From Galerina marginata (taxonomy: Eukaryota > Basidiomycota > Agaricomycetes > Agaricales > Galerinaceae), in contig JAECYW010000004.1 of assembly GCA_023014335.1 (NCBI GenBank), positions 3,906,001-3,970,000 on the forward strand: a DNA stretch of 64,000 nt. The letters are read 5' to 3'. A program made the position numbers and the translations under genes. The notes beneath the pieces are model-generated. The model was given only the letters and a program-made list of their open reading frames with translations. It searched no databases and was not told where the DNA came from. Below are positions 12,369 through 24,820 of this stretch, piece after piece (positions within the stretch are counted from its first letter, which is position 1; the number at the start of each line of letters is the position of its first letter).

Positions 12369-15270
12369 TTCAGTTTCATCTCTGTACTTGCGCTTACCCA
12401 TCTAACACCTGTATACCCTTCCAGCCACCTTATAACCACTCACTCATTTGATGCCCATATTATTCATTCGTTTACGATATTTCTGCATACCACTGCACTT
12501 GACATTCTTTATGTATTCCAATGTATAGAATTAGATATCGTCTTTTTTGCATCCTTTGTCTCGAGGTTCCTCCAAAACTTTTCGATACTTTGATATGGCG
12601 AAGCCGGCCATCCTCTCAAGTATGTATTGTACTTGTCATAGCCCGCCCGCCTCGTCTCACGGAATATGACTCTGGATCAAAGCTTACTTGTGCTTGGGCC
12701 TTCCAGATCGATGGGATGACTCCAGTCTTCGACACAATTTGGTCTGCATTTCAAGGCGCGTCGGGAATTATGTCGGCTTCGACACGGAGAAGAGGTTGCC
12801 ACTAGCATTTTTTGCACTCATCCAGAAACGCTCATCCCGACTTTCAATCCTGGAGAATAGGGTCAACAAGGTAGGGATGAGATGTATGACCAGTGGCCTT
12901 GAGGTTTTTTGATGTTTTGTACGCCTAGCTCAGTCCTATGCAGCACGTCAAGTTGATATTGGGGGATCATAGATATTTGTAAGATTTCTTTATTTAAATG
13001 GTATGAACACATCTAGTAGGCGTAAACGCTGTCGTTGAATCATCAGTGACGTTCATTCAGCGTTTTGAAACGAGAAAGGTTCAGGGATTGACCCATAACA
13101 ACTAATTGTGGGCGGAGCATAGAAGCAAGGAGGACGTTGATTATCTGACTCTCCAGAGAACAGATCCTCCCTACGAACCTGCGACTCTCTCAAAGGGTCA
13201 TCTGGTCAAGCAGATACTATTATGTAGCAAATTGTGGGCAAAACATGAGAGTGCCCAGACTCACCCGTGTTGTAAACAATGTACTGGAGAGCAACGAAAA
13301 ACTAAGATAGCGGAGTGCTTGCAAGAACAGTCCCTTGAACATCGTCTAGGTCGGTGACGCCTTTCGTTCGTGACCATCTCGTCGCGCCGAAGAGAAGCCT
13401 AGGTTGTAGACTGATGCCCAATGGGGCAAAAAGCGTCGTTTTTGAACCTGAAACGGTCATTTATGACGGACTGAAGCAGAAAGCGTGAAGGAAATTAACG
13501 TACTATGCTGTTCGCTTCGATATTGATGAATCCATATGTTTCATGTTCCTGTTGCAAAATCGGCGTCAGTCAGGTCTGAGAGACAAATGTGGTCGACCTA
13601 CCCTATGTCGTAGAAATCGACGTTAGTCATTCATACCAATGCTAACGGGGATCATTTATTCCAGTACACTTCGTGGTCTTGAGCTTCTGCTGACGGCTTT
13701 CCCCGCGAAACCCCGTAAAGGTGATACGTGCGACTGCAAGGCACACAACGGTATATGGGGTAAACATCATGGCGAGGATTATCTCGCTTATGGTCACGGA
13801 CCTAATCACGGATCGTTAATCGAAACTAAGAGAAGAATAAAGTGGTCGCACGTGGTAAATCACTCTTATATAACCGAGAAGTAGTAATCTAGAAAACACA
13901 AGATATGCCCTGGACTGCCCGTTAGACAAACGATAACATGAACTCATGGGCGAACATACATGAATAGCAAAAAATGCCATTCGTTGTGTAGCCCAACACA
14001 TTGATTTATCTCCTAACAAGTTCGTGATTGAAGAGGGCTGTCTGGTCTTGGATACGCGAACACTAGACACAAATACGAATGAAACTCAAGTTTGAAGATG
14101 TAGAAAACGAAGAACATACTGCGCGATGATGGTCACACTTGAGGACACATTTATTCGAGAATGATGATACCCTATATCGTCGGTAGAAATGAGCGTCATG
14201 AAGAGGAAGCATGGTAAGGCTGACTTACCTCCAGGCTCCGGTCGTGTCGCGTTACACCTCAAGCATTTAGTGGTAAAATATGGAGTAATCTTCACCCCCC
14301 CGGAGTAACACCAGTGAAGCTTTCATATTCCCTTCTGGTACTGCTTTATCTTTCCACGAGAATACTGATTCCATATTTATGAGGTGGGTTTTCAAGAGGA
14401 ACACTATAAAGCATGAGCAAATTCAACGCAATTGGTATGGACATCGGAATCGTGATGATCGGAAGAAATGGCAAGCGCCACAATAGTATCTACGACCAAT
14501 TTCTATTACCAGCAGTTTCTAGAGCCAGAAATTATGAGGCAAAAGTGCTTACAGAAACCGACCATACCCATAGGCATCAGAATGACTGACCCCAACGAAT
14601 TGCTAGTTCGCCTGCGATGACATATCCCGTCTTTCAAGGGCCTTGAAACAACAAATTCCATCTGAGTGCACAAAATGGCGGCTTAGAGCAAGAAAAGCTG
14701 CTATACAGCTAATTACAAGGCGGGCGCAAGATGAGGATGCAGTTTGACGCAGACAGTGTCGGTTACTTACGTAAGGAAGTTGACGCGCCGCTCACGTGCT
14801 CAACGCGTTGCTGTCGGACGACGGAAACAAAGTTGGAAACCGTCAGCACCAAGCTTTTCTTTCAGTGACTCACGACACGAACGGCTGGCTTCGAGCCTAA
14901 AATCTAACCGACATCGGATGGAGGGGTCCGAACAGTTGGCAAGGCCCCCGAATTAGCCCGTATCACTGTTACTGGGAGTCGATGGTGCATTACCGCACGA
15001 TCGAGTCTCGAGAGGTTTTCCAAGTCGCCCCACCAAAAAGAAGTCGGACTGTATAAAGATTTTTTCAAATGGTTGAACTGATTTAGTGTTGTATTTTCAG
15101 AATGGCCGATGGACTATTGCAGTGGACTATACCCTTGCTAAATGACTGGCGTCCAACGGTCAACTTTGGGCATTAATTTTGTGCCGACAAGTTCGCCAAG
15201 CGCTACCTGCAGTCATCAATATTACTGAGGTGATCACCTTGTTCGTCAGCACCTCCGGTGCCCCAACCGG
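12369..15270. other. 2.9 kb stretch without a supported gene
   Basis: Only short open frames occur, such as 12521-12805, 13106-13357 and 13639-13884 (the last with a His/Gly/Lys-rich segment NGIWGKHHGEDYLAYGHGPN). None matches a family I know, none has a convincing intron chain, and neighbouring frames look equally good. The final 100 bp before 15363 form the promoter of the GST gene. Confidence 0.35.
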
Positions 15271-15277
15271 TATAAAA
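15271..15277 (+). promoter_or_regulatory. TATA box of the first GST gene
   Basis: A clean TATAAAA lies 86 bp upstream of the GST start codon and is followed by a pyrimidine- and A-rich leader (CTTTCTTG, then ACCTTTCATCACTATGG). The spacing is normal for a fungal core promoter. Expression from it is inferred. Confidence 0.6.
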
Positions 15278-15362
15278 CAAACCTTTCTTGCTCGTCAATT
15301 CTCCAAGACGATCTCTCGAAAGCTCTTTCAACTTCAAACTTCATTATAAACCTTTCATCACT

Positions 15363-16233
15363 ATGGTCCTCAAGCTTTACGGAAATACTATCGCAACCTG
15401 CACCAAGCGGGTCGCCGCTGTTCTCCACGAAAAACAAGTCCCGTTCGAGCTGATCAACATCGACTTCAAGTCAGGAGAACTCAAATCACCCGAGTTCCTA
15501 AAGTACCAGCCCTTCGGTCAGGTGCCATACATCGTAAGCCTTTAATTCCCTGAAATTCAGAGAATTTTGCACCTACCTCTTGTTGCCCGCTAGGACGACG
15601 ATGGATTTATTCTCTACGAGAGCAGGGCAATATGCTACTATATTGCTGCGAAATACCCCAATCAAGGCACACCTCTGATCCCCTCTGAGCTCAAGGCCAA
15701 TGCGCTTTTTATGCAGGCGTGTTCGACAGAGACCCAGGCCTTCAACGATTACGCCGAGAAGGCGGTCGCGGAGTTGGTCTTCAAGAAGTGCGTCGTCAAT
15801 TCGCAACAATTTACTTGAAGCCTATGTTCACCTTCGTCAGGTTTCACGGAATCACTCCCGACCAAGAGGTCTTTGACAAACTCATCTCCGGCCTCAGCGC
15901 CAAGCTCGACGTGTACGACAAAATCCTGAGCAAGCAGAAATATCTTGCTGGTGATGTGAGTCTCCCTTGTGAAATTTAACGCCCTGGACGATATTTAAAA
16001 ACGCCCTTCAGGAGATTACTCTGGCGGATCTTTATCATCTCTCATACGGCGCCATGCTCCCTGTGGCCGGATCCAATGTTATTGAGACGAAGCCTAACGT
16101 CAAAAGGTACGCGAATCTTCCTCAGGTAGAAAATAATCCACATTTAATATTTCTGGCATACAGGTGGTTCGAGGACCTTACCGCCCGTCCTTCTTGGCAG
16201 GCGGTCAAAGACGGGGTCAAGAGTACCGCTTGA
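15363..16233 (+). CDS. Glutathione S-transferase, phi-like class
   Basis: Conjugates glutathione to electrophiles and handles oxidative or xenobiotic stress in the cytosol. Five exons (15363-15533, 15594-15787, 15841-15955, 16012-16106, 16164-16233) give 214 residues. The N-terminal thioredoxin-fold half carries LKLYGNTIATCTKRVAAVL, the cis-Pro motif FGQVPYI and the glutathione-binding ESRAI in DDDGFILYESRAI. The helical C-terminal half has KYLAGDEITLADLYHLSYG, the conserved N-capping/hydrophobic staple region, and ends WFEDLTARPSWQAVKDGVKSTA. The family is closest to fungal and plant phi GSTs; the substrate is unknown. A paralogue with matching intron positions lies at 60690-61579, and both copies neighbour F-box-like sequences. 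Confidence 0.95.
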
Positions 16234-16740
16234 AAGTACCCGCCGACATATTTTGTCGGCTCGGTTTTGTGTGTGTGTAGTTTGAATCGGGCTACAATAT
16301 AGTAGAATTAATGTTGGTCGAACGTGGATCTGACTCAAGCACTAAGCTACTTGCCGTTCTTCACTTCAGCCATTACAGCGCTGAGCGCACTTTCAGCACC
16401 AACTTTCACTGGCAAAATCAGAGCAATAAATAGCTCAAACTTCTCATACTTGCACCACATCCCAACTTTGAGATTTTGTCTAAAATTTCTCGTCTCTCCT
16501 TTGAGACGGTGAGATATCCGTCACTTTATCAAGACAGTGGTTTGCCCATGACTCATCGCAACAGTGAAAGGGTCTGCCATCAGTACTCAGTGTTCTTATA
16601 ATTAGGTCTTTTCCGCCTGCCGGCCGGCTGTTGTTTTGATGTACTCCGCGCCGATTATCGATCGATCCATTCACACCTGTACTCTTCAAGAAACGCTCGT
16701 ACCCAATTCCAACATTTCATAACGCGCAACTTCAGCAAGA
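16234..16740. other. Intergenic spacer between GST and F-box-like gene
   Basis: About 0.5 kb with a short TGTGTGTGTAG tract just after the GST stop, likely 3' UTR, then the leader of the next gene. No further feature seen. Confidence 0.4.
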
Positions 16741-18361
16741 ATGATATTCGACAATGCTCCAATTTCTAAGCTTCACGCTGAACTTTTATTGTCTATTTTT
16801 CAAATGAACACCTTGACAGATATGGTCAACTCAGAAACTGACGCTGCCTGGGTTGCAGACCTCCCTCCCAAAATGCAAGACCGGCCGTTGAACATTGTCC
16901 GTCGCAGCTCGCAAGTTTGCAGAAAGTGGCGTGGTGTTATCCTAGAATCATCCTCGCTATGGGGAAAGGTCATTGACATGTCCATACTATGTGGGCTGGC
17001 AAGAGGCCACTGGCTGAACGAAGTCATACGTCGGAGTGGCCAACAGTTTCTTCACGTCACGACTGACATCGCGGGGGTTTCAAGCAGGCTGCCTGCATTA
17101 GTTGTCCTTCTCGATGACAATTGGGAAAGGATACGATCGCTAAACGTCACTATTGCAGTTGGGTACTCTGCGGGTGTACCTGTGTGGCAAGAAGTTTCAC
17201 GGATTTTGCGGCGCCCCACCGAAGTTCTTCAATCATTCAGAGTTGAAATCAAAATCGACGGTTTTCAAAACTCTAATTTCCGGGTCGAGCCTCTCTTGTT
17301 TGCCAATTCGGCACCCTCATTGACGGCTTTTTCCTGTGCCTATTTATCTCTAGGCCTACACACTCCAAATTCATGGTTATCGCAACTTCGGACTCTTCTG
17401 CTCTCGCCAGACCTTCCAACATACACTCTCCAGCAAATCCTCCAAGCGCTTGAAGGAATGCCAGCCCTCGAAACCTTCACTATTACCGGGCACTCGGGCC
17501 GCCTCTGTACACCCTGTGACCAGTAACCCTCACAAAGTCGTCTCGCTTCCGAATCTCAAATATCTGAGAATTCTTTCTGGTCAAATAATGACAGTCACCG
17601 CGATACTGAACAACCTCGTCGTCCCAGCTGGCTGCACCCTTGTTGCCTTTGCAACCCAAGTGGATCAATTCGGCGAAGAACTCAACCTACCACGAGCATA
17701 CCAGAGCTTCCGTCATTACTCTCAAAATTATTTTCAGGTCCACACCTCAACTTCTTTCGTTCTTTCGATAACTCCCAGAACCTTCATGTTCAGCGACACC
17801 AGTCCTGACCGTGAGCCACGCGACTTTTCTTACGACATCTCTTCAACCTATCCCTTCTCCAGCAATGTTTTCCCGCACCTTTTTTCTCCGCTAGCGGACG
17901 TCAAGTTCAACAATATTGTTTACATTAATTTTGACATATCGCCCATTAGCATCCGCAACGACGATCCTAACCTTGTCGGCTTCTTATTGGGGCTCTGTTC
18001 CGTCGAACTCATGGAACTAGTGGAGCATACTTTTTGGTTTTTGTTGTCGGTCATGAAAGAAGTCAAACCCATCATTTTACCGAAGCTTCACACTTTAGCA
18101 TATGGTGCGCAACCCAAATACCCGTCAGAGGGCTCTACTGGTCCCCTTCTACCATTCCTCAAGTGGCGTAGGGATAAAGGTCTTCCAATAGAGGTGGTTG
18201 ATTTAAGAGGTTTGGATCCTGCTTCCTTCACTCATGATTTGAGTTTCTTAGAGGAGATGACGGGAGTGGTGGTGAAATGGGGTAATCCAAGGTTCCCAGA
18301 GGTGTATGTGTGCGGAGACGGTGATCCGGAAGTGCTCGAATTTTCAAGTGCGGATTGGTAG
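16741..18361 (+). pseudogene. F-box-like/leucine-rich family member with a +1 frame break
   Basis: Starts MIFDNAPISKLHAELLLSIF, an F-box-like helix, followed by the family core SSQVCRKWRGVILESSSLWGKVIDM (given here as contiguous short motifs SQVCRKWRG and SSLWGKVIDM) and WLNEVIRRSGQQFLHV. The first frame runs to a stop at 17526. The family continues in the next frame from about 17500 (VVSLPNLKYLRILSG, AGCTLVAF) to the end at 18361 with the typical C-terminus PIEVVDLRGLDP...VYVCGDGDPEVLEF. No intron of realistic length bridges the break near 17500-17525, so a one-base indel is the simplest reading, either a recent pseudogene or a sequence error. Such proteins are thought to recruit targets to SCF ubiquitin ligases; nothing here shows a substrate. 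Confidence 0.75.
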
Positions 18362-18566
18362 CTACTTACAGTGGTGTCACGACCTGACCCGAAATTGACC
18401 TGACCTTCTTGACTGGGGAATCTGGCATGCCAGTGTGTCCTATTAATATAATGTGATGCAAATATTGACGCGTCGACGCGTCTGTCACATCTTGTGATCG
18501 TTTTGCCTTATGACCTTCGTCACACCAGGTATTGCTCTCTTTTCCCAACAACCTCGACGTCGCGCG

Positions 18567-21500
18567 ATGACCGTGCCCCAGACGCCGACCCGACGCTCTC
18601 AGCGTTTCCAGCCTACGGCGACGCCCTCTGCTAAGCACACCGACAAGAACGTCCTGGAATGTGGGTGGTCTGGAGAACCTATCTATGTTCGGCAAACCAA
18701 CCCAGAGATTGACCTTCTTCCTGAAGAACAAGACGAGCGGAAGACAGAGTTGACTGAGGATGGTGATGAAGTGGACAAGATGGAAACTGTCTTCTTCGAC
18801 TCGTTCAAGATGAAGCGTAAAGTCACCCCGCAAAAGGGTGCACGACGTATGGCAGCGGGCAGGACTGAAGTCCATTTGTACCGCGTCGGCGACACTGTTA
18901 TGGTAGAGACCGACACACTCTATCTCATAAAGCGGCCACCTAGTATTGGAGTCGTCGTGGCAATGTGGCAGACTAGGAAGACGGACGAAGAAATCGAACC
19001 CGACCCTACCAAAATGCGTATCCGCGTTCACTGGTTTCTCCGTCCATCAGAAATGGCTAGTATTCGCGCAAAACGTGAGCATGAAGAGGCAAGTCTTTCC
19101 TTTCTCTTTATTGCTTGCCTTCTAATACATTGTATAGAATGAGATCTACTATACTATGACTTCAGGCGAAATTTTGACCCCAGGAGTTATCCTCTCTCCT
19201 TGTACGGTTTCTACGAAACGTACGTCAGTCAAAGAGAAGTCGACTCCGTGGGTTTACGTTCCCGCAACACCATCAAAAAAACGACCTGGATCACCACTCA
19301 AGAAAATGGCTCGTTTCTCACCAGCTGGCGACGAAGCAGAAGACTCCGACCAGGAACCCGGGAAGGATACCACAACGACTGCGAATGACCCCGACAAACA
19401 ATTTTATTGTCGTTTAGCGGTTGATTCACGACGGGGTCTATTCTACGAGTTTAATTGGGAACAACATCACCAAGACGCCTTATCACAATCCAAACCGCCT
19501 TCTGAGGCAGGCCCGAGTTCCACAAAAATCGACGAGAATTCCTGGGGGAAAGGCGACACGTGGGACGCCGTGGAGAAGAAGACTTCAAAGCGTCGATCAA
19601 ATGGCCTTGCAAAGAAATCTAGTGCTCGGAAAGGGAAGGCTCGCCAACTAGATTCAGACCGAGAAATCTCAGAGTCAGAAGTCGAGGACTCCGACGAGTT
19701 TGAAGGACAGTACCACGACGTGGACTCCGACGAGTCGATGGGCGACGCCGACGGAGACAGTGGGTCTGAAACACCAGCAGTTGACGATGACGACGAGTTG
19801 GACACATTGGGCGAGCCTCGAACACCCTCCAAAAAGCGGAAACGCAACGGCGAATCCACGCCTCGCAAGCCAAAACGCGGCAAGACCGTCGTCCAGCCGA
19901 CACCCCATTCCAAGGCTGCACTAGCCCGACGGAAACGAGGTCCCAAAGGCTCTGGCACTTCCTCGCCTAGGAAGCGCAAGTCGACGTTCGCAATCCACTA
20001 TCCGGAGCAATCGCTCACCTTCCAGGCGAGCATGGCGCATCTGCCGAAGGACCCTTGGCTCCGTTCGATGCACGCCTTGCACGTTGGTAGCCGGCCTGAT
20101 GCGCTGCCCTGTCGTGAGGAGGAGTATGCGCGTGTGTTGAGATGTGTGGGCGAGCTGTTAGAGGAGGGTAGTGGTGGTTGTGTTTGTAAGTCGCTTCTTG
20201 AAAACTATAAAGACAGGTCGTTGACTTTCCCATGTTTCCAGACATTTCAGGCGTTCCTGGGACCGGAAAAACGGCGACTGTTCATACTGTCGTGAAAGAG
20301 TTGAAGCGAATGGCTGAGAGCAACGTATGTTCATTAATTCACCCTCATCTTTGACAGCTGAGCTGACTGGACCATCGTGTTGATTTTAGGAAATCAATCC
20401 ATTTACATACGTCGAGATCAACGGGTTGAAAATACCAGAACCGTCTGCTGCGTACAACCTCCTTTGGGAAGGAATATCAGGACATGACGTGGCCACAGAA
20501 GGTCATCTTCGACTTAGCTCAAAGGAAAGCTTGAAAGCTCTGATGCGACATTTTACGACTGGGAACAGAGGTCCTGGTGGGCATGCTTGGTACGTTTATA
20601 TTTTAGCCCATCTTCCCAAAAAAATTGTTGACTTATCGCGTTTGTTGCAGTGTCGTATTGATGGACGAATTGGATCAACTAGTGACGCCGAAGCAAGACG
20701 TCGTGTACAATTTCTTCAACTGGCCGACTTTAGTGGGCAGCAAGCTCGTCGTCATCGCTGTTGCGAACACGATGGACCTGCCCGAGAGAGTGATGACTGG
20801 ACGAGTGCGGAGCCGGCTAGGTTTGTTTTCAGAGCGTCAAGAACAAAGGGCTGCTACTAACTTGCATTTTGTATTGTCTAGGGATGATCCGAATTAACTT
20901 CCAGCCATATACTCGAGAACAACTGGAAAAGATTGTCGAGGCACGGTTGGCCAGTGCGAAAGAGGGTTTGGAAGAAGAGGAAGGCGCCTCGAAGGTTGTT
21001 GTCGCTACGGATGCTATCAAGCTGGCTTCGATGACTGTTAGTCGGATAACAGGCGATGCTAGACGTGTTTTGGACATCTGTCGGTCAGTAGTCACCTTTT
21101 TTGCCACTCATTTCATTTTTTTCTCGACGCTGACACGAACATCTTCTAGTCGAGCTGTCGAACTCGTCCAGTCGACCAAGAGCACTGTTAAAGCCCCACA
21201 CGTGAAGGAGGTGGTGCAGACGTTACAGAACAGCCCTACAGCAGCATTCCTTCGGGACCTCAGCTTCCACGAACGGCTGATGTTGGCTTCTCTTATCAAG
21301 TGCGTCAAGCGCGAGGGTGTGGAAGAGATCAAATGGAGCGAGGTCAGCTATTCCTGTTTGTCCGATTTCCCTACTAGATACTGACCAAGTTGGTGTAGGT
21401 CCAGCACCAACACCTAACTTACATGAACGTCCTCACCTCGGAGGATGACCCAACGCGGAAACCGACCAATTTTGAGCTGGCCATGGTGCTCGACTCTCTG

Positions 21501-21656
21501 GTCTCCTCGCGCGCTGTTGTCGTCGAGGATGGACCTACTGTGGCCCGCAAGGCGGAGGGCGAACGGCGGATGCTGCTTAATATCGAGCAGAGTGAGGTCG
21601 AGCGGGTCTTGGGAGACGTTGGGGGGCAGAGGTGGAAGAACGTGTTTAGCAGCTGA
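18567..21656 (+). CDS. ORC1: Origin recognition complex subunit 1 (AAA+ ATPase with BAH domain)
   Basis: Largest ATPase subunit of ORC, marking replication origins and loading CDC6/MCM in the nucleus. Eight exons (18567-19088, 19138-20185, 20242-20324, 20390-20589, 20651-20820, 20882-21083, 21150-21342, 21399-21656) give 891 residues. Order: BAH domain at about 90-220 ([30 protein letters not shown]); a long acidic/basic linker rich in SD/ED and KKRKR at about 230-490; AAA+ with Walker A GVPGTGKT, Walker [11 protein letters not shown], sensor [13 protein letters not shown] and arginine region RVRSRLG; sensor 2 [16 protein letters not shown]-terminal winged helix. The first intron (19089-19137) is GC-AG (GCAAGT donor). 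An in-frame upstream ATG at 18510 is possible, but 18567 gives the usual basic [11 protein letters not shown] start. Confidence 0.95.
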
Positions 21657-22219
21657 GTGTGTGCATGAGGATGTGCATGGTATATTTAGGTGCGCTTTTT
21701 TGTCGTCGGCCAGCCTGTACTTGGACGCTGAATGGTCTTTTAGTGTTCGTTCATAGGACTTTTTGTTGTATTTTTAGAACGTGTCGCTGTACGGATCCCC
21801 ACTAAGCGGAGAAAGCACAAAATGATTTATAACGATGTCCAAGTTCTCTTCACCCTTAAGTTATCGAAGATATGCAAATGGTGGTGGGACAACCTTCCGT
21901 TTAGTACAAGCAAACCGAGCCAGCTCTGCGATCCCTCTCGTTCGCTACCTACTGTTCACTCTTCAACTACGTGGCTCTGGGTGAAAGCGACACATCGACT
22001 GTTGATGGCTTTGACCTCTTGTTAGGTCTAACCCTTGACCGTCGCTTACTTATCGAATGGCATCGAGAGTTGCGAGAAACTTGAAGTCCTTCATGACTGA
22101 ATCCTCCTACCACTGACACCGGTTTTAGTTTTGGACAGTATTTACTACGACGATTCGAAACTAATCCGAGCCAAGTTAACAATTTTTTAGTCGCTCGAAT
22201 TGTCGTTGACAAGCTTCGC
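21657..22219. other. Convergent spacer between ORC1 and an F-box-like gene
   Basis: About 0.56 kb between two 3' ends. No gene, repeat or structured RNA seen. Confidence 0.4.
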
Positions 22220-23833
22220 CTAACTCCCGCCGCACATGTGTTCTTGAATTTCTTGTCCATCGTTGTAGATCACCTTCAAACCGGCAATCACATTGAATTC
22301 GTCCACTGCCTCGAAACCCTTCCAGTCTGTCAGATCTAGGACCTCGACAGGAGTTTGAGATCCTTTGCGTGAATCTAGGAAGGCCAAAAAGCTATGTGCA
22401 TCGCGTGCAGAAAGGTCGTACATGTCGCTGACCGTGAGTGGTTTCCGAAGCACCTTGACTGTGCGTAAACGAGGAAAGAAGAGATGGCGCAAGGCTGGAT
22501 ATCTGTGTTCCGCCTCGAGCAAGACCTCTTCCAATAGACTGAGATAATGAAGGCCCTCTCGACTTGAGTGGAGTGTTTCGACAGCCTGTAAAGAAAGGAG
22601 GAATCGTCCAATATAGGCATCCAGGGCTTGATATGGGTATAAGGAGATGCAGAACTCGAATGTAGTTATCGTCCCAAAATCACAGGACGAAAATACGTCG
22701 AGGAATGGGAATAAAGTGTGGAGTTCTCCAGGTCGTACACTGGACAGGGTGAGAGTGGGGAGCAGGTCAGGAAGTCGGTGTGGATATTCATGGACATCGA
22801 TGTCAATATGGTTAATGGACAGAGAAAAACCAGTAACGTTGTTGTCGATAAACCAATTTTGAATGTATCTGGACAGATGTTGACGCGCGAACGTAATGTC
22901 CTGAGGCAGAGGCACTTCTGATGCCCCAAAATCAGAAATCATACCGAGTCGACATCCTGCACCTGGGATTATCTGCGCCGCAAATACAGCGCACGACCTC
23001 AAACTGTCGCATAAACGGATATGGGATAGTTTTGGAAGATGCAATTCGATAGGGGTCTCCGTGTCCCGAGGAGTTTCGAAGGCCCGTGTTAGATTCAAAA
23101 ACTCGATTTGCGGCATATTTTCCAACACCTGAAGCCAATTTTGAACAGGCATTGATTGTGGCTGTTTTACATCCAATCGACGAATGTGAGTTAACCATGG
23201 AACGCTGGGGGTAAACTTCAATTTGATTGATTCGGATCGGAAATCATGGATTTTTGGTGCACTATTGGCGAACAGGGCACCAATGTCGACGTTGGTTGAT
23301 GTTTCCAAAGGCATGAGGTGGAATACTTGGAGGGCTGGAGCTGGACGACAAAGATGTTCCCAGATGGGATTAGAATTCAAAGGTATTCCAGACATCCTGA
23401 CTATTAGGCTTTGAATCCTTGGCCAATAATCTCGTAGGACGGAAGTGAGGAATTCTTGTTCAGTGGGTCTTCCTCCATTGATTCTGCCCTTCACGGTCAA
23501 GGTAGAACCACCAGTCCTGCGCAAGACCTCGTCCCTCCATCGTGGCTGCATAAGAACCAGGCCCCCCAGGTCGATGAGCCGGCCCCAGAGTGACGGTGAA
23601 TGGATGATTAATTCACGCCACCGGCGACAGACATGTGAACACGACCAGGTGGTGAACAAAGCGCGTTTTTTCCAACCCGGGAGGATGTCTTCCAGGGTTC
23701 GTTTATTCAAGGCCCTGGGCCGCCAGCTTGTCGTAACATCGCCATCCATATCAGCGTTTACCAAGAATATTCTCCAAAGTAAATCTTGGTGTAATGTGGA
23801 AATTGGGACTATGTTATTCTTGTCCGGATCCAT
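22220..23833 (-). CDS. F-box-like protein, intact single-exon family member
   Basis: An uninterrupted frame of 537 residues. The N-terminal F-box-like module reads STLHQDLLWRIFLVNADMD, then TTWSCSHVCRRWRELIIHSP, SLWGRLIDLGGL and WRDEVLRRTGGSTLTVKG. The middle is a series of degenerate leucine-rich repeats (LPKLSHIRLCDSLR, LHTLFPFLDVFSSCDFGTIT, FLLSLQAVETLHSS). The end is the family block PVEVLDLTDWKGF...GLKVIYNDGQEIQEHMCGG. By analogy with F-box proteins it may act as a substrate adaptor of an SCF ubiquitin ligase, but the target is unknown. It is one of the least damaged of about ten copies in this window. The start at the first ATG is supported by the short N-terminus seen in the paralogue at 58063-59688. 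Confidence 0.85.
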   Translation of the reverse strand: MDPDKNNIVPISTLHQDLLWRIFLVNADMDGDVTTSWRPRALNKRTLEDILPGWKKRALFTTWSCSHVCRRWRELIIHSPSLWGRLIDLGGLVLMQPRWRDEVLRRTGGSTLTVKGRINGGRPTEQEFLTSVLRDYWPRIQSLIVRMSGIPLNSNPIWEHLCRPAPALQVFHLMPLETSTNVDIGALFANSAPKIHDFRSESIKLKFTPSVPWLTHIRRLDVKQPQSMPVQNWLQVLENMPQIEFLNLTRAFETPRDTETPIELHLPKLSHIRLCDSLRSCAVFAAQIIPGAGCRLGMISDFGASEVPLPQDITFARQHLSRYIQNWFIDNNVTGFSLSINHIDIDVHEYPHRLPDLLPTLTLSSVRPGELHTLFPFLDVFSSCDFGTITTFEFCISLYPYQALDAYIGRFLLSLQAVETLHSSREGLHYLSLLEEVLLEAEHRYPALRHLFFPRLRTVKVLRKPLTVSDMYDLSARDAHSFLAFLDSRKGSQTPVEVLDLTDWKGFEAVDEFNVIAGLKVIYNDGQEIQEHMCGGS

Positions 23834-24661
23834 TGCACGCTGCCTGTCGACTAATATTGAAAGCTCGATTTGCCATTAGGTGGGGAAACAAGGATGAAAA
23901 GAAATGCTAAGTCACCATGGCTTTTCATCGGAACACACAGGTAGGTATAGAAGTAATCTAGAAATTTAGATGAGGTTTGGTTGAACTCGAGCCTGAGGGC
24001 AGCGTCGCAGCAATGAAGACAGAAGCGATGAAGATCAGAAGCAAACCATGTGATGGCGTTCCAAATTAAGAAAATTCTGGTGAGGTGTAAGCATGACCTC
24101 GATCGTTTTCCCATCCGCCAAGTTCTGCAGATGAGAACGCTTAACATAAGCTCGGATCACAAGCCGTGCCTTTCCCATATGCCGAGCCCACCACTTCCAC
24201 CACAAGCTTCCAGCGCTCTCGTGTACATTTCCCTCATCTAATCTTAATCAGGCATCTTCTTTCACCTTTATCTTTGACACTTCAAGAACGTCTTTGTCCA
24301 CGGCGCATTTGTAAGTTGTATCTACTCGAGGAATATTTTAATGACATCATCCTACGGCTGTCAATCAACCAGTTGTCCCGCCATGGCTCCGCGCAACTCC
24401 GCGTCTTGTCCGCGTCTTGTCCGCGCCAGTCATAACTCATCTAATCTTTCCACAGGACAATTTCCTCCGAGTCGTATATTCCAAGTAGAAATGGCCAAGT
24501 AAGAGGGGTAATACGCCACGAATTTTTTATTTACTCCTTACTTCAATGCATGAGCATTCCGCTCCTATTCAATTTCGACCGCTCACAGAATCGACTTTTC
24601 ACCCTACTCCTGAGAGTCAAATTTAAGATAGGTTACAACTTATGAATCCACCAGAAGACAC

Positions 24662-24820
24662 CTTCCCTTCTCGGATTCACAAAACCAAGGTTCCTGCCGA
24701 AGTTTAGACCTGACGGAATGGAAGGACTTTCAAAGGCTACATGTTTTCCAGGCCTAAACAACGGGGCTGAAAGCGATATACCATGACGAATAGTGTGTTC
24801 AGATGCGTATTTGTGGCAAA
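24662..24820 (+). pseudogene. Relic of the C-terminal block of an F-box-like paralogue
   Basis: One frame reads LDLTEWKDFQRLHVFQA, stop, TTGLKAIYHDE, stop, CVQMRICG. This aligns with the family C-terminus (VLDLT.WKGF..., TGLKVIYHDG..., ERICG). Two in-frame stops and the absence of the remaining 480 residues show it is a dead fragment. The flanks (23834-24661, 24821-26326) hold only short unconvincing frames; one at 25902-26240 (112 codons, hydrophobic stretch LFVVCSLLPAGVNLLW) is coding-like but unassigned. Confidence 0.75.
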
